Below are positions 22,234 to 31,874 of a stretch of DNA of 34,914 nt, one piece after another. The stretch covers positions 1 through 34,914 of the forward strand of contig JAITGB010000182.1 in NCBI GenBank assembly GCA_031280945.1. Reading direction: 5' to 3'. This DNA is from Spirochaetales bacterium (lineage in GTDB: Bacteria; Spirochaetota; Spirochaetia; DTKZ01). Positions within the stretch are counted from its first letter, which is position 1, and each line of letters opens with the position of its first letter. The notes beneath the pieces are model-generated. The model saw only the letters and a list, made by a program, of their open reading frames with translations. It searched no databases and was not told the origin of the DNA. Both the position numbers and the translations under genes were made by a program.

Positions 22234-25200
22234 CTACTCGTCCTCAGAGTCGTCGTAATCGGCTGCCTCGGCAGGCGCGCCTTCCTGGACGTTCTGCAAA
22301 ACTTCTTCCCGCATAAGCAGTTCCGCATCTTCGCGCTCTTTGCGTTTGGCTTCGAGGATAATCTGCATCTGCGTGTCGAGGTCTTCTTCGTTCTCGTCGT
22401 AGAGCTTCAAGGCGCGGTACTTTCTCATGCCTGTACCCGCGGGGATGGGGTGGCCGATGATGACGTTTTCCTTGAGGCCGCGCAGGTAATCGGTGCTGCC
22501 GGCTATGGCCGCGTTGGTAAGAACGCGGGTTGTCTCCTGAAAGGACGCTGCGGAGAAGAACGAGTCGATGTTGAGCGAGGCCCGCGTGATTCCCAAAAGG
22601 AGCGGGCGGCCTATCGCGGGCTGGCCGCCTTCGCGCACGACTTTCGCGTTTTCTTCGTGGAAGCGGTGTTTGTCTACGTGCTGGCCGAAGATAAAGTTCG
22701 TGTCGCCCACAGAGGTGATTTCCACTTTGCGCATCATCTGGCGCACGATAACGCCTATGTGTTTGTCGTCTATGCCGACGCCCTGGAGCCTGTAGACTTC
22801 CTGCACTTCGTTCATCATAAAACTCTGGAGGGCGTTTTCGCCCAGGATTTGCAGTATGTCGTGCGGGTCCATACTGCCGTCGCACAGGGGTTCGCCCGCT
22901 TCCACCGCATCTCCTTCGCGCACAAGGAGGTGGCGGCCCATGGGCACGAGGTGCTTAAACTCTTTGCCGAAGGCGTCTTCCACAACAATAACTCTTTTTG
23001 CCTTGACGATTCCCTTAAAGTGTACGACGCCGGATATTTGCGCGAGTATGGCCGCTGTTTTGGGCCGCCGCGCTTCAAAGAGTTCGCCGACACGGGGAAG
23101 TCCTCCGGTGATGTCCCGCGTTTTCACGCTTTCCTTCAGGAGTTTCGCTATAATGCGGCCCGCTTTGATTTTGTCGCCGTCATTTATGTTGAGGTACGAT
23201 GAGCCGGGAAGGTGGTACACGGCAAGCTCGTCGCCTTTTTTGTCCATGATGCGTATGCGGGGCTGGAGGCTTTCGCTTGTGTAGTCGGTAATTTTTTTCT
23301 CGATGTTTCCCGTGTCTTCGTTGATTTCTTCCTTGAGCGTTGTGCCCAGGATAATGTCGTCAAACTCTACGAGGCCGTCAAACTCTGCGATGATGGGTTC
23401 GCTAAAGGGGTCAAACGAGGCTATTGTCTGTTCGGCGGGAAGCACTTCGCCTACTTTAACGTGCAGGGTCGCTCCGTTTCGTACTTCTACTTTCTGTTCC
23501 TGCGCGATGAGGTAAATCCTGCTCCTGTCTTTGGCAACCAGGACGTACGCGTTGTGCCCTGAGTGAATCTCGCTTCCTTCCCTGCGCAGGACGTTCTGGC
23601 CTTTTACAACTTTGTCTCCGTCATGGAAGTGCAGGCGGTCGCCTTTCTGGAGTTCCAGGGATTCGAGGATGCGGCTTACCATGACGTAGCCCCGGCGGGT
23701 GAAGAGGTGTTCGCCGTTTTCCAGCGTTACGGTTGCCCCAAGAATTCCTTTGATAATAACCGGATATTTGAGGTAAATCTTGTTTTCTTCCGAGGCTTTT
23801 GTCGCGGCTCCTCCTATGTGGAAGGTTCTCATGGTAAGCTGTGTTCCCGGCTGTCCTATGGACTGCGCGGCGATGATGCCCACAGCTTCGCCTATTTCCA
23901 CGGTTTTGTTGGTGGCAAGATTCCGTCCGTAGCATTTTTTGCATACGCCGTACTGCGCTTCGCAGGTGAGTACGGTTCTTATGCGTACGCTTTCTATGCC
24001 GGCGGCTTCGATGATTTCCGCTTTTTCGTTGGTGATAAGCTGGTTTACGTCAACGATGACTTCGCCTGTTATGGGGTGCTTCACGCGCTCCAGGGTAAAA
24101 CGGCCTTCGATGCGGTCCGCGAGGGTTTCGACTATTTCTTCGCCGTCTTTCAGGGCCTGCATTTCAAGGCCGTTGATTGTGCCGCAGTCATCTTCGTTGA
24201 CAACAACGTCCTGCGCTATGTCCACGAGGCGGCGGGTGAGGTAGCCCGCGTCCGCTGTTTTGAGGGCTGTGTCCGCAAGACCCTTGCGCGCTCCGTTTGT
24301 TGAGATAAAAAACTCAATTACGGAAAGCCCTTCCTTGAAGTTGGAGCGGATGGGAAGCTCTATAATGTCTCCTGAGGGTTTTGCCATGAGGCCGCGCATA
24401 CCCGCAAGCTGGCGAATCTGGCTGCGCGAGCCGCGCGCTCCTGAGTTCGCCATCATGTACACGGGGTTAAAGCCGCCCTGGTCTTCCTTGAGTTCGCGCA
24501 TCATTTCGTTTGTAAGGTCTTCGTTGGTTTTGGACCAGACTTCGACAACGCGGTTGTAGCGTTCTTCCTGTGTGATGTGGCCGTGCTGGTACTGCTTTTG
24601 GATTTCGGCGACTTCGGCGTTGGCTTTTTCTATCATTTCCTTTTTAATGCCGGGAATAAGTACGTCTTCTACGCCTATGGTGGCGCCGAAAACCGTTGCG
24701 TATTTAAAGCCGAGGTCTTTAATCGCGTCGAGCATCTTTACGGTGATGTAGGAGCCCTGTTCTTCGTAGGCTTTTGCGATGATGTTTTTGATTTCCTTGT
24801 CGCCCAGGGTGTGGTTGATATAGCCGATTTCGTCGGGAAATTCCTCATTCATAATGAGGCGGCCCGCCGTGGTTTCAAGGAGCTTTCCCTTGTAGGGCAG
24901 TTTGATAAGGGCTCCGTACTCTATGGCGCCTGCGTCCAGCGCGAGAAGGACTTCTTCCGCTCCGCTGAATCTTTTTCCTTCGCCTTTTGCCCCGATTTTT
25001 TCTTTGGAGAGGTAGTACATGCCCAGAACAATGTCCTGCGAGGGGAAAACAACGGGTTTCCCGTTGGCGGGGTTCATGAGGTTTTTCGCGGAGAGCATGA
25101 GGGACCAGCACTCAATCTGGGCGGCCTGCGTCAGGGGAACGTGAACCGCCATTTGGTCTCCGTCAAAGTCCGCGTTAAAGGCGTGGCAGACCAAGGGGTG

Positions 25201-26514
25201 CAGCTTGATGGCCTTGCCGTCAACAAGCACGGGTTCAAACGCCTGAATTCCGAGGCGGTGCAGTGTGGGCGCTCGGTTTAAGAGAACAGGGTGTTCTTTT
25301 ACAACGTCGTCCAGAATCTGCCAGACTTCCGGGCTTTCAGTTTCAACGAGGGTTTTGGCTTTTTTGATGTTATAAACAACGTCTTTTTCAACGAGTTTTT
25401 TCATAATAAAGGGCTTGTAGAGTTCAAGAGCCATTTTTGTGGGAAGTCCGCACTGGTGGAGTTTTAACTCTGGCCCCACGACTATAACGGAGCGTCCTGA
25501 GTAGTCAACGCGCTTACCCAAAAGGTTCTGGCGAAAACGGCCCTGCTTTCCTTTGAGCATATCCGACAGGGATTTGAGGGGCCTGTTGGAAGCGCCTTTT
25601 ACAACCCTTTTCTTTTTGGAGTTGTCAAAGAGGGCGTCCACCGCTTCCTGAAGCATACGCTTTTCGTTGCGGATAATAATGTCGGGCGCGTTTAAGGCCA
25701 TGAGCCTTTTGAGGCGGTTATTTCTGTTAATAACGCGGCGGTAGAGGTCGTTGAGGTCGCTTGTGGCAAAACGGCCTCCGTCAAGCTGAACCATGGGCCT
25801 GAGTTCCGGCGGAATAACGGGCACAACGTCGAGAATCATCCATTCGGGTCTGTTGTCTGAATCGCGGAAATTTTCCACGATTTCTATGCGCTTTAAGAGG
25901 CGTTTATCGGCCTTGGCTCCCTTTCCTACCATTACAACGCGCAGCTCAGAGGAAAGGGCGTCAAGGTCAAGCCCTTCAAGAAGGACGCGAACCGCTTCGG
26001 CGCCTATGCCCGCGGTAAAAGACATTCCGTAGCGTTCCTTGGCCTCGTTGTAGTCTTCCTCCGTAAGGAGTTCCATTTTCTTCAGGTCGGTATCGCCCGG
26101 GTCAATAACAATATATTTTTCGTAGTAGAGTACCGAGCGCAAAGAGGCGATTGTGAGGTCAAGGAGGAGCCCCATGCGCGAGGGGACGGAGCGGTAATAC
26201 CAGATGTGCGAAACAGGAGAAGCGAGTTCTATGTGGCCCATTCTTTCGCGGCGCACTTTGAAGTGCGTAACTTCAACGCCGCAGCGGTCGCAGATTACGC
26301 CCTTGTAGCGTATCGATTTAAACTTGCCGCAGTAGCATTCCCATTCCTTTGTGGTGCCGAAGATGCGCTCGCAAAAGAGCCCGTCCTTTTCCGGCCTCAG
26401 GGTACGGTAATTGATTGTTTCAGGCTTCTTGACTTCTCCATAGCTCCACGCCCGGATTTTCTCCGGCGATGCGAGCTGAATCATAATGGAATCGAAATCC
26501 TGAATGTCTCTCAT
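22234..26514 (-). CDS. rpoC: DNA-directed RNA polymerase subunit beta-prime
   Basis: 1426 residues. The catalytic magnesium loop NADFDGD is intact with Asp449, Asp451 and Asp453. The N-terminal zinc site is Cys60, Cys62, Cys75, Cys78 (YCGKF and CDRCG); the second zinc site includes CEAQYGVCKKCYG. Bridge/trigger region with SIGQPGTQLTMRTFHIGG is present. The C-terminus is an acidic tail. ATG at 26512-26514 with GGGAGG upstream, 15 nt after rpoB. The transcript probably ends at the hairpin 22015-22039. Confidence 0.98.
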   Translation of the reverse strand: MRDIQDFDSIMIQLASPEKIRAWSYGEVKKPETINYRTLRPEKDGLFCERIFGTTKEWECYCGKFKSIRYKGVICDRCGVEVTHFKVRRERMGHIELASPVSHIWYYRSVPSRMGLLLDLTIASLRSVLYYEKYIVIDPGDTDLKKMELLTEEDYNEAKERYGMSFTAGIGAEAVRVLLEGLDLDALSSELRVVMVGKGAKADKRLLKRIEIVENFRDSDNRPEWMILDVVPVIPPELRPMVQLDGGRFATSDLNDLYRRVINRNNRLKRLMALNAPDIIIRNEKRMLQEAVDALFDNSKKKRVVKGASNRPLKSLSDMLKGKQGRFRQNLLGKRVDYSGRSVIVVGPELKLHQCGLPTKMALELYKPFIMKKLVEKDVVYNIKKAKTLVETESPEVWQILDDVVKEHPVLLNRAPTLHRLGIQAFEPVLVDGKAIKLHPLVCHAFNADFDGDQMAVHVPLTQAAQIECWSLMLSAKNLMNPANGKPVVFPSQDIVLGMYYLSKEKIGAKGEGKRFSGAEEVLLALDAGAIEYGALIKLPYKGKLLETTAGRLIMNEEFPDEIGYINHTLGDKEIKNIIAKAYEEQGSYITVKMLDAIKDLGFKYATVFGATIGVEDVLIPGIKKEMIEKANAEVAEIQKQYQHGHITQEERYNRVVEVWSKTNEDLTNEMMRELKEDQGGFNPVYMMANSGARGSRSQIRQLAGMRGLMAKPSGDIIELPIRSNFKEGLSVIEFFISTNGARKGLADTALKTADAGYLTRRLVDIAQDVVVNEDDCGTINGLEMQALKDGEEIVETLADRIEGRFTLERVKHPITGEVIVDVNQLITNEKAEIIEAAGIESVRIRTVLTCEAQYGVCKKCYGRNLATNKTVEIGEAVGIIAAQSIGQPGTQLTMRTFHIGGAATKASEENKIYLKYPVIIKGILGATVTLENGEHLFTRRGYVMVSRILESLELQKGDRLHFHDGDKVVKGQNVLRREGSEIHSGHNAYVLVAKDRSRIYLIAQEQKVEVRNGATLHVKVGEVLPAEQTIASFDPFSEPIIAEFDGLVEFDDIILGTTLKEEINEDTGNIEKKITDYTSESLQPRIRIMDKKGDELAVYHLPGSSYLNINDGDKIKAGRIIAKLLKESVKTRDITGGLPRVGELFEARRPKTAAILAQISGVVHFKGIVKAKRVIVVEDAFGKEFKHLVPMGRHLLVREGDAVEAGEPLCDGSMDPHDILQILGENALQSFMMNEVQEVYRLQGVGIDDKHIGVIVRQMMRKVEITSVGDTNFIFGQHVDKHRFHEENAKVVREGGQPAIGRPLLLGITRASLNIDSFFSAASFQETTRVLTNAAIAGSTDYLRGLKENVIIGHPIPAGTGMRKYRALKLYDENEEDLDTQMQIILEAKRKEREDAELLMREEVLQNVQEGAPAEAADYDDSEDE

Positions 26515-26529
26515 AAAATCTACGCCTCC

Positions 26530-29500
26530 CTAGAAATTGCTTCCCTGCCGGTTGATGAGTTCCTCGTCCCTCTCCGTGAGCGGGATGGATTTTCCCTTCG
26601 AGTCCCGTATGCTTATATCAAGGGCAAGGCCCCGGAGTTCCTGCACGAGAACGTTAAAGGATTCGGGAACACCCGCCGCGGTGGAGGGCTCTCCCTTGAC
26701 AATGCTTTCGTAAATTTTTGCGCGGCCCGTCATGTCGTCAGACTTGATTGTGAGAAGCTCCTGTAGGGTGTTGGCCGCGCCGTATGCTTCAAGGGCCCAG
26801 ACTTCCATTTCTCCCAGCCTCTGTCCGCCGAACTGGGCTTTGCCCCCCAGGGGCTGCTGGGTAACAAGAGAATACGGGCCTGTTGAGCGGGCGTGCATCT
26901 TGTCGTCCACAAGGTGGTGGAGTTTGAGCATATACATACAGCCTACCATAACGGGATTCTTGAAAGGCTCGCCCGTGCGTCCATCGTACAATACGGTCTT
27001 TGACCCCGGCGGAAGTTCCGCTGATTTTAGGTAGGAAGCGATTTCCTCATTGCTGGCGGATTCAAAAACAGGGGTGGCGTACCACTCGTCCTTCCACAGT
27101 GCGGCCCAGCCCAGCATGGTTTCAAGGAGCTGGCCCAGGTTCATGCGGGAAGGAACGCCCAGAGGGTTAAGGCAGATTTCAAGGGGAGTGCCGTCCGCCA
27201 TGTAGGGCATATCTTCCTCAGGAAGAACCCGCGCGATAACGCCCTTGTTACCGTGGCGGCCTGCCATTTTGTCGCCTTCCTGCAGTTTGCGCTTGGTGGC
27301 GATGAGAACCTTTACAACCTCATCAACCCCGGGAGAGAGGTCATCTCCCTCGGAGCGGCGCAGACGCTGAACGTCAATTACCGTGCCTTCTGTGCCGTGG
27401 GGAATCCTTAAAGAGGTGTCGCGCACGTCTTTGGCCTTTTCGCCGAAAATCGAGTTGAGGAGTTTAAACTCAGGCGTTGTTTCGGTTTCGCTTTTGGGTG
27501 TTACCTTTCCCACCAGAATAGAGCCGGATTTTACCTTCGCTCCTATGCGTATGATGCCTTCCTCGTCGAGCTGGTCGAGGGCTTTTTCGCCTATGTTGGG
27601 AATGTCGCGGGTAATTTTTTCCGGCCCCAGCTTTGTTTCCCGTACGTCAATCTGGAATTCCTTGATATGGACGGAGGTAAAAATATCCTCTTTGACGATT
27701 TTTTCCGAGATGAGGATTGCGTCTTCGTAGTTGTAGCCGTTCCAGGGTACAAAGCCCACAAGGACGTTGCGCCCCAGAGCAAGCTCTCCCTTGAAGGTGG
27801 CGGGCCCGTCCGCTATGACGTCTCCCCGTTTAAGTTTTTGGCCCGGCTTCACGACAGGTTTCTGAATGTAGCAGGTGTCCTGATTCGTGCGCTGGTACTT
27901 CTGGAGGAGAAACTCGTCCTTGTCGCCGGAGCCCATGGGCTTGGCCGGTTTTATGACTATACGGGTTGAGGAGACATACTCCACAACTCCGTCCCGCTTT
28001 GCCTTGACGAAAACGCCGGAATCGTAGGCGCATTTTGTTTCCATACCGGTTCCCACGCGGGGGGGTTCGGGGAACACGAGGGGCACGGCCTGCCTCTGCA
28101 TATTTGAACCCATGAGGGCGCGGTTCGCGTCGTCGTGCTCCAGAAAGGGAATAAGAGAGGCGGACACGGATATAATCTGCTTGGGAGACACGTCCATGTA
28201 CTGGATTTCCTTGGGCAGGCGGGTGTGATAATCCCCTGCCCTGCGCACGGAAACCTGGTCGTTCAAAAAATTTCCTTTGCCGTCTATGGGCGCGTTGGCC
28301 TGGGCGATGCAGTATTTTTCTTCGTCCATTGCGGAGAGGTACTCGATGCTGGTTGTAACCTTGCCGTTCTCCACCTTGCGGTAGGGGGTTTCAAGAAAGC
28401 CGTAGTCGTTAACCTGAGTGTAGTTTGCAAGAGAAACAATAAGGCCGATGTTCGGGCCTTCGGGCGTTTCTATGGGGCACATACGCCCGTAGTGGGTGTA
28501 GTGAACATCGCGCACCTCAATGCCCGCCCTGTCGCGGGAAAGGCCGCCGGGCCCCAGGGCGTTGAGCCGTCTTTTGTGCGTGAGTTCCGCGAGGGGATTA
28601 ACCTGGTCCATAAACTGGGAAAGCTGGCTTGAACCGAAAAATTCTTTGATAGCCGCCACAACGGGCTTTATGGAAACCAGGTCCTGCGGCTTGATTGTTT
28701 CCGTCTCTTTGAGGGACATCCTCTCCTTGGCGATTCTCTCCATGCGGGAAAAGGCTGTCTTGAGCTGGTTCGCAAGAAGCTCTCCTACGGAGCGGACGCG
28801 GCGGTTTCCCAGGTGGTCAATGTCGTCCACATTGGCGTCTCCTATGTATACCTTGATGAGGTACTTCATGGTATTTACGATGTCGTCCTTCGTCAGGAGG
28901 TGCGAATTATCGGGCTTTTTGTAGTCGAACTTTTTATTGAGTTTGTAGCGGCCTACCCGTCCCAGGTCGTAGCGGCGGGCGCTGAAAAACATGGAGTTAA
29001 AATCCTTTTCGGCGCTCTCAACAGTAATGGGTTCGCCCGGCATGATAACGGCGTACACCTGGGAGAGGGATTCTTCCTTTGTGGGCTCACCCGTGCCGCT
29101 CTCGTCGTGGCTGTACTTTGCATCCTCACGCTCAAAGCAGCGGAGAATAATCTGTGAATTGAGGGATGATTCATCCTCAAAATCAATGGCCGTAATCTGG
29201 CGCACCCCTGCCTGGAGAAGCTCGTCTATGGTGTGGGGATGCAGTTTTTCTCCCGCAGGGAGGAGGGTTTTTGTTCCTTCTTCGCCGGAAACAGAAACAG
29301 CTTTTGCGAGAATCCGGCCCGCAAGGTTTTCCTTTACTTCAGGAGTGTCCTTTACGGCGAGATTTTCTGTTTTATAAAACAGGGAAATGATTTTCTCCCT
29401 GCTGTCAAATCCGAGGGCGCGCAGAAAGAGCGTACCCAGAATACGTTTTTTTCTGTCAATTTTCGCGTAGATGAGTTCCTTTTTCTGGTCGATTTCAAAT

Positions 29501-30030
29501 TCGAGCCAGGAACCCCTGTAGGGAATAATGCGTGAGGAGTATACGCCTTTTTCGTGGGAAAAAATAACGCCGGGTGAGCGGTGAATCTGCGAAACAACAA
29601 CGCGTTCCGCTCCGTTTATGATAAAAGTGCCCCTGTCCGTCATAAGGGGCATATCGCCCATGTAAATTTCCTTCTGGCGGATTTCGCCGCTTTCGAGGAA
29701 TACCAGATTGATGCGGGCCTTGACGGGAACCGCGTAGGTGAGGCCCTTCTGCTTGCATTCGGATTCCGAGAGTTTGAGGTTGTCTTCTTCCAGAGTGTAG
29801 CGGTCGTACTCCAGCCGCATATCACCGTTCTGGCTCTCAATGGGAAAAACTGACTGAAAAACCTCTTCCAGCCCCTGGTTGTGCTGGGCCTCACCCTCCC
29901 GCAAACGCTCGCGCTGTAGGAATCTCTCGTACGAGGCAAGCTGAATATCTATGAGGTTGGGCAGCTCCATGACATCGGGCCGTTCTTTACCTACATAGAC
30001 CCTCTTGATAACGGTATTCCTGTCAAACAT
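26530..30030 (-). CDS. rpoB: DNA-directed RNA polymerase subunit beta
   Basis: 1166 residues. The rifampicin pocket reads FFGSSQLSQFMDQVNPL then THKRRLNALGPGGL: the residue equal to E. coli Ser531 is Asn490 (codon AAC, complement of 28561-28563), as in other spirochaetes with natural rifampicin resistance. The C-terminal GGKAQFGGQRLGEMEVWALE is typical. I chose the ATG at 30028-30030 (MFDRNTVIKRV), which has GGGAGG upstream; an in-frame start at 30114 would extend into the rplL-rpoB spacer. Confidence 0.98.
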   Translation of the reverse strand: MFDRNTVIKRVYVGKERPDVMELPNLIDIQLASYERFLQRERLREGEAQHNQGLEEVFQSVFPIESQNGDMRLEYDRYTLEEDNLKLSESECKQKGLTYAVPVKARINLVFLESGEIRQKEIYMGDMPLMTDRGTFIINGAERVVVSQIHRSPGVIFSHEKGVYSSRIIPYRGSWLEFEIDQKKELIYAKIDRKKRILGTLFLRALGFDSREKIISLFYKTENLAVKDTPEVKENLAGRILAKAVSVSGEEGTKTLLPAGEKLHPHTIDELLQAGVRQITAIDFEDESSLNSQIILRCFEREDAKYSHDESGTGEPTKEESLSQVYAVIMPGEPITVESAEKDFNSMFFSARRYDLGRVGRYKLNKKFDYKKPDNSHLLTKDDIVNTMKYLIKVYIGDANVDDIDHLGNRRVRSVGELLANQLKTAFSRMERIAKERMSLKETETIKPQDLVSIKPVVAAIKEFFGSSQLSQFMDQVNPLAELTHKRRLNALGPGGLSRDRAGIEVRDVHYTHYGRMCPIETPEGPNIGLIVSLANYTQVNDYGFLETPYRKVENGKVTTSIEYLSAMDEEKYCIAQANAPIDGKGNFLNDQVSVRRAGDYHTRLPKEIQYMDVSPKQIISVSASLIPFLEHDDANRALMGSNMQRQAVPLVFPEPPRVGTGMETKCAYDSGVFVKAKRDGVVEYVSSTRIVIKPAKPMGSGDKDEFLLQKYQRTNQDTCYIQKPVVKPGQKLKRGDVIADGPATFKGELALGRNVLVGFVPWNGYNYEDAILISEKIVKEDIFTSVHIKEFQIDVRETKLGPEKITRDIPNIGEKALDQLDEEGIIRIGAKVKSGSILVGKVTPKSETETTPEFKLLNSIFGEKAKDVRDTSLRIPHGTEGTVIDVQRLRRSEGDDLSPGVDEVVKVLIATKRKLQEGDKMAGRHGNKGVIARVLPEEDMPYMADGTPLEICLNPLGVPSRMNLGQLLETMLGWAALWKDEWYATPVFESASNEEIASYLKSAELPPGSKTVLYDGRTGEPFKNPVMVGCMYMLKLHHLVDDKMHARSTGPYSLVTQQPLGGKAQFGGQRLGEMEVWALEAYGAANTLQELLTIKSDDMTGRAKIYESIVKGEPSTAAGVPESFNVLVQELRGLALDISIRDSKGKSIPLTERDEELINRQGSNF

Positions 30031-30057
30031 TATTCGCGCCTCCCGGAAAATGCGCAT

Positions 30058-30124
30058 CCCCGCCGCAGGGCGGCGAAGGGGCGCTGCTGTACAACAAAGA
30101 TACCCCGTTCGCACGAGGTATCTT
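30058..30124 (-). promoter_or_regulatory. Two hairpins in the rplL-rpoB spacer
   Basis: Minus strand: first AAGATACC with GGTATCTT (30117-30124 and 30097-30104, 12-nt loop) followed by TGTTGT; then CGCCGC-CCT-GCGGCG (30061-30075) flanked by CCC and GGG (30078-30080 and 30058-30060). In E. coli the same spacer holds a partial terminator and an RNase III site that lower rpoBC relative to rplJL; a similar role is inferred. Confidence 0.6.
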
Positions 30125-30171
30125 CCGTGTAATAGAAATGAGTCAAACTAAACTGTCTCTCAACCGCGTTC

Positions 30172-30558
30172 TTACTGAACTTCAACTTTTGCACCGGCAT
30201 CTTCAAGAGCTTTCTTGATGCTGGCAGATTCGTCCTTTGAAGCGTTTTCTTTTACAACGCCGAGGCCCTCAACGAGGTCCTTCGCTTCCTTGAGCCCCAG
30301 GCCCGGAACAACGGCGCGAACAGCTTTGATGACTTCGATTTTCTTCTCGCCCACGGCGGCAATTTTAACCGTGAACTCGGTCTTCTCCTCGGCGGCCTCT
30401 GCGGGAGCCGCGGCTCCGCCGGCCACGGCAGCAACGGCTACGGGAGCCGCGGCTGTAACGCCGAACTTCTCTTCCATCATCTTGACCAGCTCGGATACTT
30501 CAAGAACAGTCATCCCCGCAATAGCATCAAGAACTTCTTCTTTACTCAGTGTTGCCAT
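30172..30558 (-). CDS. rplL: 50S ribosomal protein L7/L12
   Basis: 128 residues; multi-copy stalk protein that recruits and activates translational GTPases. N-terminal dimerisation helices with MTVLEVSELVKMMEEKFGV, an Ala/Gly/Pro-rich hinge (about 36-60), and the C-terminal factor-binding domain with EVIKAVRAVVPGLGLKEAKDLVE. ATG at 30556-30558, 98 nt after rplJ. Confidence 0.97.
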   Translation of the reverse strand: MATLSKEEVLDAIAGMTVLEVSELVKMMEEKFGVTAAAPVAVAAVAGGAAAPAEAAEEKTEFTVKIAAVGEKKIEVIKAVRAVVPGLGLKEAKDLVEGLGVVKENASKDESASIKKALEDAGAKVEVQ

Positions 30559-30640
30559 ATTATCTTCTCCTTACGTTCAATATGCCGGGCAGGGATAGCG
30601 TGCAACACACACGAAGGCTAACCCCGCCTCGTTTTAAGAA

Positions 30641-30655
30641 GGCCGCCACGCGGCC
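30641..30655 (-). other. Hairpin directly after the rplJ stop
   Basis: Minus strand GGCCGC-GTG-GCGGCC followed by TTCTTAAAA, starting one nt after the rplJ stop codon. Could be a leaky terminator, or a 3'-end/processing structure separating rplJ from the highly translated rplL. Confidence 0.5.
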
Positions 30656-30656
30656 C

Positions 30657-31193
30657 TTATTCCTGTTTCTTTTTGTCCGCAACCGCCGCAAGCGTGCGAA
30701 CAAGTTTACTCGTTACCCCGTTCATCGCGTACACCAAATTCTGCAGGGGCGCGTTCATTGTGCCCATGAGTTTGGATATGAGCTCCGCGCGGGAGGGCAG
30801 CCGCGAGAAAGCCTCCATTTGCTTGCCGTCGAAAACCTGTCCGTCCAAAAGGCCGCCCTTGATTTTGACGGTAGTCTCCTTCGCAAAGTCAAGAAGAGAC
30901 TTTGCTACCTGGCTCGCCTCGTCCTGGGTGAGGGCTATGGCCGTGGGCCCTACAAGGTACTGCGAAACATCGGGCCGCGAAAGCTCCTTGAAGGCTATGT
31001 TCGCAAAGTTGTTTTTTACAACCTTGTACTCGGCGCCGAATTTTCTGAGCGCTCCGCGCAGGTTCGTAATCTGTTCAACAGTGAGCCCCCGGTAATCGGT
31101 GAAGATATAGCCGGAAAAACCGCCAAACTTTTCTTTTAGCTGCCCTACGGCTTCGACCTTATAGGGTTGTGGTTTTGTTACGTGTTCAGCCAT
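30657..31193 (-). CDS. rplJ: 50S ribosomal protein L10
   Basis: 178 residues; anchors L7/L12 dimers to the ribosome. TDYRGLTVEQITNLRGALRK, EYKVVKNNFANIAF and the C-terminal helix that holds the stalk dimers are visible. ATG at 31191-31193, only three nt after rplA, so the separate L10 leader known in E. coli is missing and autoregulation, if any, must act elsewhere. Confidence 0.97.
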   Translation of the reverse strand: MAEHVTKPQPYKVEAVGQLKEKFGGFSGYIFTDYRGLTVEQITNLRGALRKFGAEYKVVKNNFANIAFKELSRPDVSQYLVGPTAIALTQDEASQVAKSLLDFAKETTVKIKGGLLDGQVFDGKQMEAFSRLPSRAELISKLMGTMNAPLQNLVYAMNGVTSKLVRTLAAVADKKKQE

Positions 31194-31196
31194 TGC

Positions 31197-31874
31197 CTAC
31201 TCCTGTTCCCGGGAAATCCGCACGCCGGGCCCCATAGTTGAAGAAACATACACCGATTTGATGAAATTCCCCTTGGCGTCCGCGGGGCGTTTTCTCTCAA
31301 TATCCTGAAGAACCGCGGTGATGTTTTCCGCCATGTCCTTCGCTTCCATTGATACTTTGCCCACCGCAAGATGAACCGAACCTGTTTTGTCGGAGCGGTA
31401 TTCAACGCGGCCCTTTTTCAGCTCACCCACAGCCGCCTTGATGTCGAAGGTTACGGTCTGCGTCTTGGGGTTCGGCATAAGGCCTCTCCTGCCCAAAATC
31501 TGACCCAGACGGCCAACGTCCTTCATCATATCGGGGGTAGCTACGGCTACATCAAAATCAAGCCAGCCGCCTTTGATTTTTTCGATAAGCTCATCGTCCC
31601 CAACGTAGGTGGCTCCGGCCTGCTTCGCTTCTTCCACTTTATCGCCCTTCGCAAAGACAAGAATCTTTTTTTCGCCCTTGAACTGATACGGCAAAACAAG
31701 GGTATCGCGGACAGTTTGGCTCTTTTTAAGGGCCACATTAACGGAAACGTCCACAGTTTCGTCAAATTTGGCGAAAGCGGTCTCTTTCACCATGCCCACG
31801 GCCTTTTCCGCCGAATAGGACTGCTTGAAGTCGAATTTTTTTACGGCTTCGGCGTATTTCTTGCCCCGCTTCAT
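31197..31874 (-). CDS. rplA: 50S ribosomal protein L1
   Basis: 225 residues; mobile L1 stalk protein aiding E-site tRNA release. MKRGKKYAEAVKKFD, the ILGRRGLMPNPKTQTVTFDI loop and GNFIKSVYVSSTMGPGVRI are characteristic. The ATG (31872-31874) overlaps the rplK TGA by four nt. L1 represses rplKA in many bacteria by binding mRNA. Confidence 0.97.
   Translation of the reverse strand: MKRGKKYAEAVKKFDFKQSYSAEKAVGMVKETAFAKFDETVDVSVNVALKKSQTVRDTLVLPYQFKGEKKILVFAKGDKVEEAKQAGATYVGDDELIEKIKGGWLDFDVAVATPDMMKDVGRLGQILGRRGLMPNPKTQTVTFDIKAAVGELKKGRVEYRSDKTGSVHLAVGKVSMEAKDMAENITAVLQDIERKRPADAKGNFIKSVYVSSTMGPGVRISREQE

Noticed and set aside
22450..25281. Long plus-strand open frames opposite rpoC (250, 246, 234 codons) and others opposite rpoA, secY, tuf and rpoB
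   Set aside because: They mirror GC-biased codon positions of strongly conserved genes on the other strand, have no family resemblance and no coherent ribosome binding sites.
26530..30114. rpoB start at 30114
   Set aside because: The extra 28 residues are encoded in the spacer hairpin region and do not resemble RpoB; the ATG at 30030 has a GGGAGG site.
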